Below are positions 16,719 to 24,163 of a stretch of DNA of 29,636 nt, one piece after another. How positions within the stretch are numbered: position 1 is the first letter of the stretch; every line of letters starts with the position of its first letter. The stretch lies in contig PLTW01000115.1 in assembly GCA_003164655.1 (NCBI GenBank), forward strand, positions 1 to 29,636, given 5' to 3'. Made by a program: the position numbers and the translations under genes. The notes under the pieces were generated by a model. It saw nothing but the letters and a program-made list of their open reading frames with translations. It ran no database searches and was not told the origin of the DNA. The DNA comes from Actinomycetota bacterium. GTDB taxonomy: Bacteria > Actinomycetota > Thermoleophilia > UBA2241.

Positions 16719-18230
16719 ATGATTATCGCGTTTGACCTTGGAACGAGCGGCTGCAAGGCCGCCGCCTACGACCTGGAAGGAACAAACCTCGCTGAGACTT
16801 TTGTCGGCTACCCAACGTCGTATCCTGCACCACTACGGCACGAGCAGCGTCCTGCGGACTGGTGGTCTGCCGTAGTGGAGGCCTGCCGCACCCTCGTTGA
16901 GCGCACGAGTATTCGGCCAAGGGACGTTGTGGGGCTGGGGTTGTCTGGCCAGAGTCTCGCGCTCGTCCCGGTTGACCGACATTGCGAGCCCCTTCTGGAA
17001 AGCGTGCCAATCTGGTCTGACGCGCGCGCGCAGCGTCAAGCCGACGAGTTCTTCACGCGACTGCCTGAGGAGTGCTGGTACCTGACGACCGGTAACGGGT
17101 TTCCACCACCGCTTTACACGCTCTTCAAGCTCATGTGGCTTAGGGAACATCAACCTGAAGTGTTCGGCTCGACGAATCTCGTTTTCGGCTCCAAGGACTT
17201 CATCAATTTCCGGTTGACGGGCCGGCCTGCAACAGACCACTCCTATGCCTCGGGATTCGGCTGTTACAACCTCTCTTCACGCGACTACGACCTTGACCTG
17301 CTTCAGGCAGCGGACGTCCCCGCCGCGCTCCTGCCAAGGATCGTGCCGTCCACCGCCATCCTCGGTGGCCTCAGTGCTGATGCTGCGCGCGATCTTCACC
17401 TCATCAGCGGGACACCGGTGGTTGCCGGGGGCGTCGACAATGCCTGTATGGCAGCCGGTGCGCGTGAGGTCGTCGCCGGCCGCATCTACTGCTCGCTCGG
17501 CTCATCAAACTGGATCACGGTCTCAGCGGATCACCCTATCCTTGAACCTGAGTCGCGACCGTACGTCTTCGACCATGTCGTCCCAGGACTATACGTCTCC
17601 GCGCTTTCGACATTTGGTGGTGGTTCGAGCGTCGACTGGCTGCGCGAGTCCCTCTTTGAAGGCGACATGGCGATCGAGACGCTGATGAAACTCGCCGCCT
17701 CTTCGCCCGTCGGCGCGCGAGGCCTATTGTGTCTGCCCACGCTCGCCGGCGGAACGATCCTAGAAGGCGGCCCAGAGGCGCGTGGAGCGTTGATCGGGCT
17801 CGATCTGCTGCATAACCGCGCCGACGTGATACGTGCCTTTCTCGAGGGCGTTGCCATGGCGCTCCGACCCGCGGTGGTGATGATGCGACGCCTCGCGTGT
17901 GTCAATGATGAGATGTTGCTCGTCGGAGGCGGCAGCAAGAGCGCGCTCTGGAGACAGATACTCGCTGACGTGTTCGCGCTTCCGGTTGTCCGAACCGGTG
18001 TCGATCAACAGGCGGCGACACTAGGGGCAGCTGCTGTAGTCGCCGTGGGCGTCGGTGCGTGGCCTGACTTCACTGCGGTGGACCATGCACATCAAGACCG
18101 GGACCGCAATGTCCCGTCGCCGAGTCGTTGCACAACCTACGACCGGATATTCGAGGTCTTCTTGGAGGCCATTGGTCAGCAACGACACTTAGCGCCCCGA
18201 CTCGCCAAGCTTCGGAACGCGGAGGCGTAG
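16719..18230 (+). CDS. FGGY-family carbohydrate kinase
   Basis: A 503-residue sugar/polyol kinase of the xylulokinase/glycerol kinase family, which phosphorylates its substrate with ATP in the cytoplasm. The N-terminal ATP-binding fold begins with MIIAFDLGTSGCKAAAYD; GLGLSGQSLALVPVD and SVPIWSDARAQ are the usual substrate-side motifs. The C-terminal half has GGVDNACMAAGA, CSLGSSNWITVS, and the adenosine motif LLVGGGSKSALWRQILADVF followed by QQAATLGAA. I prefer the ATG at 16719, since GAGGGG is eight bases upstream; the in-frame GTG at 16710 would add three residues and overlap that SD. Substrate specificity cannot be assigned. Between the importer and the DeoC-type aldolase, it probably phosphorylates the sugar after or before demethylation. 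Confidence 0.92.
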   Translation: MIIAFDLGTSGCKAAAYDLEGTNLAETFVGYPTSYPAPLRHEQRPADWWSAVVEACRTLVERTSIRPRDVVGLGLSGQSLALVPVDRHCEPLLESVPIWSDARAQRQADEFFTRLPEECWYLTTGNGFPPPLYTLFKLMWLREHQPEVFGSTNLVFGSKDFINFRLTGRPATDHSYASGFGCYNLSSRDYDLDLLQAADVPAALLPRIVPSTAILGGLSADAARDLHLISGTPVVAGGVDNACMAAGAREVVAGRIYCSLGSSNWITVSADHPILEPESRPYVFDHVVPGLYVSALSTFGGGSSVDWLRESLFEGDMAIETLMKLAASSPVGARGLLCLPTLAGGTILEGGPEARGALIGLDLLHNRADVIRAFLEGVAMALRPAVVMMRRLACVNDEMLLVGGGSKSALWRQILADVFALPVVRTGVDQQAATLGAAAVVAVGVGAWPDFTAVDHAHQDRDRNVPSPSRCTTYDRIFEVFLEAIGQQRHLAPRLAKLRNAEA

Positions 18231-18722
18231 GCTGTGCACGCAGTCGAAGTAGGCGGCGCAGGCTATGTCGGTTCGGGTCGCCGGACTGCGCTCTGCGGCC
18301 CATCCGCTGATCTGAGAGCCTTGCATCTCCACGGCGTTGACCCGGAAGTGAACGATGGAATCACTACCCGGCGGCCTTTCGCTCTAGCCGTCAGTGCCTC
18401 TGCTCAGCTGCCCTCCGACCTCAGCGGTGCGAAGCACTTCCGGAGACGACATGCAACTTGGTCCGATAGACGGAGTGCACGGAAGTGAGTAAGAAGTGGC
18501 GGCGCGCTTGGAACGACGGCGAGCATTTGGTCGGCTGCAGTGCGGATTCGGGACCTCGTTGCCATTCCGCGCGCGTGAAAGAACTAGGCACTTCTGCAGA
18601 GTGCGAGCAGGTGTTCGATCGCTGATCGACGAGATGAGAGAGACACAACCCATAGGGCAACGGCCTAATTCTTGCTTTGTTTACGTGGGCTATAGTGACT
18701 TGCAGGCGAGGAAGGAGATGGC
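18231..18722. other. Long spacer upstream of the UroD-type methyltransferase
   Basis: Nearly 500 bases without a supported gene; several short open frames exist on both strands but none has a motif. A possible promoter (TTCTTG near 18669 and TATAGT at 18691-18696, 16 bases apart) lies close to the next gene. I looked for a cobalamin riboswitch (B12 box and its core stems), which would be expected for a corrinoid system, and did not recognise one. Confidence 0.4.
18669..18696 (+). promoter_or_regulatory. Possible promoter for the UroD-type methyltransferase gene
   Basis: TATAGT at 18691-18696 resembles a -10 box, with TTCTTG sixteen bases upstream as a poor -35. A transcript would start near 18704 and give a leader of about 20 bases with the AAGGAG ribosome site at 18712-18717. 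It suggests the methyltransferase-corrinoid pair can be transcribed separately from the sugar genes. Confidence 0.3.
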
Positions 18723-19964
18723 ATGAACTCGCGAAACCGGGTACTAGCGGCATTGAATCATGTGGAGACCGATCGTGTCCCGATTGACCTCTCTGGCTAC
18801 CGGTCGTCGGGCATTTCGGCTATCGCTTATCCAAAGCTCAGGGCGTTCCTCGGACTCGATCCCAAACCCATCCGGGTGTGGGACATTCAGCAGCAGCTCG
18901 CGATCGTGGATGATGACATCCTTGACCGCTTCGATGTCGACACTGTCGAGCTGGGGCAGGGATTTGCCCTCAATGATACCGATTGGATGGACTGGACGCT
19001 GCCGGATGGCTCACCCTGTCAGGTGCCTGTCTGGACGTCACCAGAGCGCGTCGATCATGGCTGGGTATTGCGCTCCAGGACGGGCCGAGTTATTGGTCAG
19101 ATGCCGGATGGTGCCCTGTACTTCGAAACGGCCTACTTTCCATGGGCAAATGAGGACGAGCCTGATCACGACCGTCTTGAAGAGGCCATGGCGGAGTGCA
19201 TGTGGAACATCCCAACAGCGCCAGGACCGTTGGTCGAGGGGCCTGATGGCGACCGCCTCCTGGTCGAGGGTGCACGACGCCTGCGCGAAAGCACTGACAG
19301 GGCAATCCTCGGGGTGTTTGGCTGCAATTTGTTGGAGTGGGGCCAATTTCTGTACCGGAATGACAACTTCTTGGCTTTGCTTGCGGCAGAACCGAACCGT
19401 GCGCACGATCTGCTCGAGCGTTTGACGCAGCTACACCTGACAAGTCTCGAGAAGTACCTCGGGCTGGTTGGGCCCTACATCGACGTCATCGTCTTCAATG
19501 ACGACCTAGGGATGCAGACCGGCCCCCAGATCTCTCCCCGGATGTACCGTGAGTTCTTCAAACCCCGCCATGGACGCTTGTGGCAACGCGCCAAGGAACT
19601 GGCCAACGTAAAGGTAAAGCTGCATTCGTGCGGCGACATCCGGCTTCTTCTGCCGGACCTCATCGAGGCCGGGCTCGATGCCGTCAATCCGGTGCAGATC
19701 AGCTGCAAGGGTATGGAGGCGGAGGGCTTGAAGCGCGACTTCGGCAAGGACATCACCTTCTGGGGGGGAGGCTGCGACACTCAGTGGTTGTTATCGCACG
19801 GGACGCCCGAGGCCATTCGGGAACACGTTAAGCATCAGGTCGGGGTTCTGCGACAAGGTGGCGGCTTTGTCTTCCAGCAGGTGCACAACATCCTCGCCGA
19901 TGTCCCCCCAGAGAACATCGTGGCGATGCTTGATACCGCGCGGGGCTTGATTCAGGTCTCGTGA
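18723..19964 (+). CDS. UroD/MtaA-family corrinoid methyltransferase
   Basis: A 413-residue protein of the uroporphyrinogen decarboxylase superfamily, in the branch used for methyl transfer to or from corrinoid proteins. It starts with NSRNRVLAALNHVETDRVPID, the standard opening of this branch (RV..Al....pDRvP). The zinc ligands expected for methyltransferases are present: H301-S-C303 in KLHSCGDI and C351 in GGGCDTQ. True UroD lacks this His-Cys-Cys set and is shorter, so haem synthesis is unlikely. AAGGAG lies five bases before the ATG. The next gene encodes a corrinoid carrier, so this protein most likely takes the methyl group from the substrate and gives it to cob(I)alamin (methyltransferase I). 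The substrate (O-, S- or N-methyl) is not readable; the sugar context favours O-methyl. Confidence 0.88.
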   Translation: MNSRNRVLAALNHVETDRVPIDLSGYRSSGISAIAYPKLRAFLGLDPKPIRVWDIQQQLAIVDDDILDRFDVDTVELGQGFALNDTDWMDWTLPDGSPCQVPVWTSPERVDHGWVLRSRTGRVIGQMPDGALYFETAYFPWANEDEPDHDRLEEAMAECMWNIPTAPGPLVEGPDGDRLLVEGARRLRESTDRAILGVFGCNLLEWGQFLYRNDNFLALLAAEPNRAHDLLERLTQLHLTSLEKYLGLVGPYIDVIVFNDDLGMQTGPQISPRMYREFFKPRHGRLWQRAKELANVKVKLHSCGDIRLLLPDLIEAGLDAVNPVQISCKGMEAEGLKRDFGKDITFWGGGCDTQWLLSHGTPEAIREHVKHQVGVLRQGGGFVFQQVHNILADVPPENIVAMLDTARGLIQVS

Positions 19965-20047
19965 GCACCTGGCGAGAACCACTTCCTGTTCGTGCTGTGC
20001 AGAAAAGCCGGAGTTTTCGGTCGTAGTACGTCCTTAGAGCAAAGAGA

Positions 20048-20695
20048 ATGGAGAACGACGCCATGGCGTTGATCGAGGAGCTTCGTGAGGCAGTGGTTGA
20101 CGGGCAGGCAAAGCTGGCCGTCGCCAAGGTGACCGAGGCGCTGGAAGAGGGCATCGAGGCGGGCACGCTTCTTCGCGAGGGCCTGATTCAGGGCATGGCC
20201 CAGGTGGGCAAGCTCTATGAGGAGGGCGAGATCTTCGTGCCCGAGATGCTCGTCGCCGCCCGGGCCATGACAGCGGCCCTTAGCGTGCTGAAGCCCCACC
20301 TCGTCGAAGAGGGCGTGGTATCGAGCGGCAAGGTGGCCATCGGCACCACCCAGGGGGACCTGCACGACATCGGCAAGAACCTCGTGGCGATGATGCTCCA
20401 GGGCGCCGGCTTTGCCGTCTTCAACCTGGGCACCGGCGTCACGCCGCAGCAGTTCGTCGCGGCGGTCAGGGAGCACCGGCCGCAGCTCCTGGGCATGAGC
20501 GCCCTGCTGACCACGACCGTTCCCAAGATGAAGGCGACGCTCGAGGCGCTCGAGGCGGCCGGTCTGCGCGACCAGGTCAAAGTGATGGTCGGCGGCGCCC
20601 CGGTCACCCAGGCCTTCGCCGACGAGATCGGCGCCGACGGCTACGGCGCCAACGCCGGCGGCGCGGTCGACACTGCCAAGGCGCTGCTGCCCTAA
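20048..20695 (+). CDS. Corrinoid (B12-binding) methyl-carrier protein
   Basis: A 215-residue MtaC/MtbC-type carrier. Residues about 5-90 form the helical cap domain (LIEELREAVVDGQ to LKPHLVEEG). The Rossmann B12 domain follows, with the base-off cobalamin motif GDLHDIGKN (cobalt ligand H106), then SALLTTT and GGAPVT, the remaining parts of the DxHxxG-SxL-GG pattern. It shuttles the methyl group between the UroD-type methyltransferase and the pterin methyltransferase. Two in-frame starts are possible: ATG 20048, and ATG 20063, which has GGAG nine bases upstream; the second makes the protein five residues shorter and starts nearer to where the family begins. It converges on the cupin gene, and the stop codons overlap at 20692-20695. 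From here the DNA is visibly more GC-rich than the genes before it. Confidence 0.94.
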   Translation: MENDAMALIEELREAVVDGQAKLAVAKVTEALEEGIEAGTLLREGLIQGMAQVGKLYEEGEIFVPEMLVAARAMTAALSVLKPHLVEEGVVSSGKVAIGTTQGDLHDIGKNLVAMMLQGAGFAVFNLGTGVTPQQFVAAVREHRPQLLGMSALLTTTVPKMKATLEALEAAGLRDQVKVMVGGAPVTQAFADEIGADGYGANAGGAVDTAKALLP

Positions 20696-21627
20696 AGCCC
20701 CTCGCCGTCCCAGTAGTCGAGCTTCTCGAGGCGACCGATCAGGTTGGCGAAGCCGAAGCTGATCTTGTTGGAGCGCGGGTAGTAGCACATGTCGTCGGCG
20801 ATCCGGTCGCCGTAGGCCAGGTACGTGATGCCGCCGGCGCCGGCGCGGATGGCGTGGGCGATGCCGCTGCCCGGCGGGCGCACGATGACGCTGCCGATGC
20901 GTATCGGGTGTTCGTGGTCGCCCAGCAGGCAGGCGCCGTCGCCCTCGAGCACGACGAAAGCCTCCTCTTCGGCGCTGTGCACGTGCGGAGGGCAACCGAG
21001 CTTGCCGGCCGCCACCATCACATGCTGCAGTCCGCATGACACCGTGCCGGCGGCGCTGCCCAGATCGCGCCGCACCCGCTCGGTGTCGCCGACCGCCCTG
21101 GACTGGGCCGCGACGCCGGCCACATTGACGATGTGCGACGGGCGCGGGCTCGGCGCGCCGGGGCGCGGGAGGTCGCCGGCGGCGACCTCCCGCGCCCACG
21201 GATGCGCCCCGTCACCGGCCGTGATCCAGGTATCGCCGATCCAGGCGACGTTGGCGCGCGGCAGATAGCCGACCTCGGCGTGCACATCGGGGCCCATGAT
21301 CAGCACATCGAGGCCGGCGGCGCCGGCGAGCAGCGTGTGCGGCCGGGAGTGCGGCCGGTAGTCGATAAAGTCGCCCGGCCCGATCTCGAAGGTCTCGCCA
21401 CCCTGCCAGCTCAGGCCGGCGCCGTCGAGCACGTACACGAGCTCCTCTTCGACTGCGTGCCCATGAGCCGGGGTGGCCCGCTTGCCCGGGTCGACGCGCA
21501 CGCGCCGGAGCCCCGACTTCGTCGCTGCGGCGCCTACACCAAGGTCGATCCACTCGGCGCCCAGCGGCCCCATGTCGGCCCGGCGCCGCGGGCAGTCGTT
21601 CCAGTGCGCGATACCGTCTATGGCCAT
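20692..21627 (-). CDS. Two-domain cupin protein
   Basis: A 311-residue bicupin. The N-terminal cupin shows PAHGHAVEEELVYVLDGAG and GPGDFIDYRPHSRPH; the C-terminal cupin shows CPPHVHSAEEEAFVVLEGDG and PPGSGIAHAI. Both keep the His/Glu metal-ligand pattern. The start at 21627 has AAGGAG seven bases upstream, better than the longer reading to 21699. Cupins of this kind include metal-dependent dioxygenases, isomerases and sugar-binding proteins; the activity cannot be named. Its gene ends inside the stop codon of the corrinoid protein gene (TAG against TAA), which links the two loci physically but means they are transcribed towards each other. A role in handling the same substrate is possible. 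Confidence 0.85.
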   Translation of the reverse strand: MAIDGIAHWNDCPRRRADMGPLGAEWIDLGVGAAATKSGLRRVRVDPGKRATPAHGHAVEEELVYVLDGAGLSWQGGETFEIGPGDFIDYRPHSRPHTLLAGAAGLDVLIMGPDVHAEVGYLPRANVAWIGDTWITAGDGAHPWAREVAAGDLPRPGAPSPRPSHIVNVAGVAAQSRAVGDTERVRRDLGSAAGTVSCGLQHVMVAAGKLGCPPHVHSAEEEAFVVLEGDGACLLGDHEHPIRIGSVIVRPPGSGIAHAIRAGAGGITYLAYGDRIADDMCYYPRSNKISFGFANLIGRLEKLDYWDGEGL

Positions 21628-21960
21628 GATCGCTCCTTCTTTGCCCAGCGCAGCGGCGGCGGACTCGGCGCGGCGCCCGGGTGTTCTCAGAACAGACAAT
21701 GGATTGCGCTACCCTATCGTCCCCCACAAGCCGATGTCAGTCTTGCAGCTTATGCTGTGGCGGCGCACCGATCGGAGGCACAACGTGCAACCGCATTCCT
21801 CTCCCCGTATGCGGACGTGTGGCGTGGCGACGGTCCGTAGCGCCGCGCCAGCCCAGGACCCCGTCGGTGACAGGCAGGCCGCAACCGGCCTGCACAGGCT
21901 GATCGTCCGGTAGACCAGGTCCACGGACGACAAGATCGCGGGGGCCGGCTGCCGGATCGT

Positions 21961-22041
21961 ATGACCGATTGCGGCGCCGGACCGCGAGCGGCGCGGGGGC
22001 CAACGGTATGATCGACCGCCGGACCGCGACAGGCGCGGGGG
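21961..22041. repeat. Imperfect direct repeat, two copies
   Basis: Copy 1 (about 21961-21999) and copy 2 (about 22009-22041) share ATGA.CGA, then CGCCGGACCGCGA and GGCGCGGGGG with a few mismatches and a small gap. The second copy runs into the hairpin at 22037. No coding role is seen. Confidence 0.55.
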
Positions 22042-22076
22042 GTCGGTCTGTGAGGAGACTCGCAGGCCGACCCCCC
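22037..22076. terminator. Stem-loop, possible bidirectional terminator
   Basis: GGGGGTCGGTCTGTGAG on the left pairs with CTCGCAGGCCGACCCCC on the right (G:T wobbles allowed), with a very short loop. A short T-run (GTTT) follows on the + strand. No gene ends close to it on that strand, so what it terminates is unclear. Confidence 0.5.
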
Positions 22077-22362
22077 GTTTGCATCCTCAGCCTCGAGCGG
22101 GCGCCGCGGGCGCCCGTCCGCCGGCACCGCGTTTCGCGGGCGCCGGCGCCGCCCTCGCGCGGCGTCCACCGGTCAACGGTGTACTGCCGTCGCGTTTCTG
22201 GGCATGACCCCGTTTGTTCATGCCGCGGGGCCGGTCACCCGGAGAGGGTGTCCGCGCCGGCTCCACGGCCTTAAGCGCTCGAACTCCAAGGTGTGTGCGT
22301 CGGCTGGCCGGACCGGCGCCACAGGCGACGGTCGCTCGCAAGGCGGCCGTCACGCCGAAAAG

Positions 22363-22396
22363 GACGGGGCGGGCGGCGCAAGCCGCCCGCCCCGTC
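22363..22396 (-). terminator. Intrinsic terminator for the propeller protein gene
   Basis: A perfect 15-bp stem (GACGGGGCGGGCGGC and its complement) closes a four-base GCAA loop. Read on the minus strand it is followed by CTTTT, a usable U-run. It lies about 70 bases beyond the stop of the minus-strand gene that ends at 22467. Confidence 0.75.
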
Positions 22397-22414
22397 TGTG
22401 TCTGGTGGGCGTGT

Positions 22415-22456
22415 GCGGATGCGGCGCGGGGAGCGTGCTCCCCGCGCCGCATCCGC
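22415..22456 (-). terminator. Perfect 20-bp-arm palindrome just after the propeller gene
   Basis: Left arm 22415-22434 and right arm 22437-22456 are exact inverted copies separated by only GT. It sits ten bases past the stop codon at 22467 (minus strand) and immediately before the U-run terminator. It probably works with that terminator as a transcription stop or as an mRNA 3' stabiliser. A protein-binding role is possible because it is so symmetrical. Confidence 0.6.
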
Positions 22457-22466
22457 GGCGGGGCCG

Positions 22467-24077
22467 CTACGTGACCGTCAGCTTGTTGGCGCCGACCTTG
22501 ACCTGCTCGTTGCCGGCCAGATCGGAGGCCCAGGCCCTCACCCTGTACGAGCCCGCCTTGAGCTTGCAGACGAACCTGATGCTGTGCAGAACTTTGCCTG
22601 TCGACACCCTGGCGACCACGAAGACCCTGACGATGTTGCCGTGCTTGTCGAGCAGGCGGATCGTCACCGCGACCCGCGGCGAGAGATTGTCGGTCACGCG
22701 ATAGCCGATCGACGCTCGGGCGCCGCGCTTGACCGACACGGCGGCCGGCACGCGGATCGCGGGGCCGTGAGTGTCGAGAATGATCGACGACGAGATCGTC
22801 GGCGACAACGCGGCGGAGACGTCGGCGAACTTGACCGTGACCGTCTTGCGCCCGTCGCCCGGGGTCAGGTACCAGGGCGACTTGACCGGCCAGTAGGCCT
22901 CGGAGACGCCGGCCGGCCCGCCCACGTTGGCAAGAGTCATCTGCCAGACTCCGCCGGTCTTGCTCTGAGCGAAGAGCTGCAGGCTCGCCGTGGCGTTGTG
23001 CGTCCAGGCTGCCCCGTGGTCGATGGAGATACCCGCGTTCCACGGCGTGAGCAGGGCCGCCCACAGGTTGGCGATCCCGCCGTTGCGCGCGTCGGCCCAC
23101 GCGACCCGATAGTCGGAGAGCGTCGGCTGGCCCTGCCAGCCAGGCGCCGTGACGACCGGAAACTCCTGCTGCAAGGTGAGGTCGTAGCCGCGCACGTCGA
23201 GGCCGCTGGCCGCCGAGCGGGCGTCGTTCCACACGACCAGGTCCTGATCGACCGCCGGCGAGCTCTGGTCGCCGGTCGCCGTGCAGACCGCAAACTCGCG
23301 GCCCGTCAGCAGATCGTAGCCGTAGATGTCGGTGCCCGAGGTCGCGGCGTTGCGGGCGTCGCGCCAGACAACGGTGTTGCCCGAGATGGCGGGCTCGTCC
23401 TGAACCGCGTCGTCGGTGCAGATCAGGAAGGTGTAGCCGGTGGGACCGACGGTGCGATCGTATCCGAGGATGTCCTGGTCGCCATAGCGGGTGTCGACCC
23501 ACACGACAGTGTTGCCCGACACGTCGGGCTCCGTCTGGTCGTGGGCGCCGGGGCTGATCGCCGCGGCCGCGCCTACCGTGTCGTTCGTCGTATCGATCGT
23601 CGCACCGTAGATCTGCCAGTCGCCGTCGCGCTTGTCCTGCCAGACCACCCAGGCCAGCGTGGTGCCCGGCAGCGCGGAGATGCGCGGCGCGACCTGCTCG
23701 TGGGGTTCGACACAGACGGGAAACGACTTGTGGGTCGCGAGGTCGTAGCCGTAGATGTCGGCGTTGCCGTTGCGGTGGTCCTCCCACACGACCAGGTTGC
23801 CGCTCACGCGCGGCAGGATCTGGTCGCCGACGGCCGAGCAGATGACGGTGCCGGGGCCCGACAGGCCACCCGCGTAGATGTTCCAGTTGTCGCCGGTCTT
23901 CTCTTGCCAGACGAGGTTCGCGCCCGACAGGTCGGGGTTGGTCTCGGCTACCTTGCCGGCGGTGACGGCGTAGGTCGATGTCACTTGCGTCGCGCCCGCC
24001 GGGGCGACGGCGCACGCGGCCGCCGCGAGGGTGAGTGCGAACGCGACGGCGAGAACGGTCGTGAGCTTGGCCTTCAT
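22467..24077 (-). CDS. Secreted seven-bladed TolB-like beta-propeller protein
   Basis: A 536-residue exported protein. Residues 1-30 are a signal peptide (KAKLTTVLAVAFALTLAAAACAVAPAGA, split here into its basic start and hydrophobic core). Residues about 40-330 hold seven repeats with a W.D.RNG..DIYGYDL pattern, for example VVWEDHRNGNADIYGYDL, VWQDKRDGDWQIYGATI, VVWVDTRYGDQDILGYD and VVWNDARSAASGLDVRGYD, which fits a closed seven-bladed propeller. The C-terminal 200 residues look like beta-sandwich/Ig-like domains, ending with KAGSYRVRAWASDLAGNEQV. AGGAGGGG lies just before the ATG. It is followed by two strong hairpins, so it is probably a single-gene unit. The function is unknown, likely an extracellular or wall-linked binding role. 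Long overlapping frames on the other strand and in another frame are compositional. Confidence 0.82.
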   Translation of the reverse strand: MKAKLTTVLAVAFALTLAAAACAVAPAGATQVTSTYAVTAGKVAETNPDLSGANLVWQEKTGDNWNIYAGGLSGPGTVICSAVGDQILPRVSGNLVVWEDHRNGNADIYGYDLATHKSFPVCVEPHEQVAPRISALPGTTLAWVVWQDKRDGDWQIYGATIDTTNDTVGAAAAISPGAHDQTEPDVSGNTVVWVDTRYGDQDILGYDRTVGPTGYTFLICTDDAVQDEPAISGNTVVWRDARNAATSGTDIYGYDLLTGREFAVCTATGDQSSPAVDQDLVVWNDARSAASGLDVRGYDLTLQQEFPVVTAPGWQGQPTLSDYRVAWADARNGGIANLWAALLTPWNAGISIDHGAAWTHNATASLQLFAQSKTGGVWQMTLANVGGPAGVSEAYWPVKSPWYLTPGDGRKTVTVKFADVSAALSPTISSSIILDTHGPAIRVPAAVSVKRGARASIGYRVTDNLSPRVAVTIRLLDKHGNIVRVFVVARVSTGKVLHSIRFVCKLKAGSYRVRAWASDLAGNEQVKVGANKLTVT

Positions 24078-24163
24078 GGCCCCCTCCTGGTGAAGGTCGC
24101 TGGCCGGGCGGCGCCTATTCTACAGTGCCGGGGACGCGTGTGGGCGCGCAAGTCGGGGCGCGG

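Larger units (their letters stand above)
21628..22466. other. Hairpin- and repeat-rich spacer
   Basis: About 840 bases between the bicupin and the propeller gene with no supported protein. Long open frames on both strands here are GC-driven, Arg/Pro-rich and without motifs. It holds a pair of imperfect direct repeats (21961-22041), one hairpin at 22037-22076 and two strong hairpins at 22363-22456, each listed separately. Confidence 0.5.

Noticed and set aside
18723..19964. Haem-biosynthesis uroporphyrinogen decarboxylase
   Set aside because: It carries the His-x-Cys and Cys zinc ligands of the methyltransferase branch and is paired with a corrinoid carrier.
19952..21199. 415-residue minus-strand frame across the corrinoid and cupin genes
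   Set aside because: It spans two well-supported genes in other frames and has no recognisable protein pattern.
22087..24015. Very long (642 residue) minus-strand frame over the propeller gene
   Set aside because: It is Arg/Pro/Gly-rich without motifs and lies in another frame of the propeller gene, which has a signal peptide, repeats and a good ribosome site.
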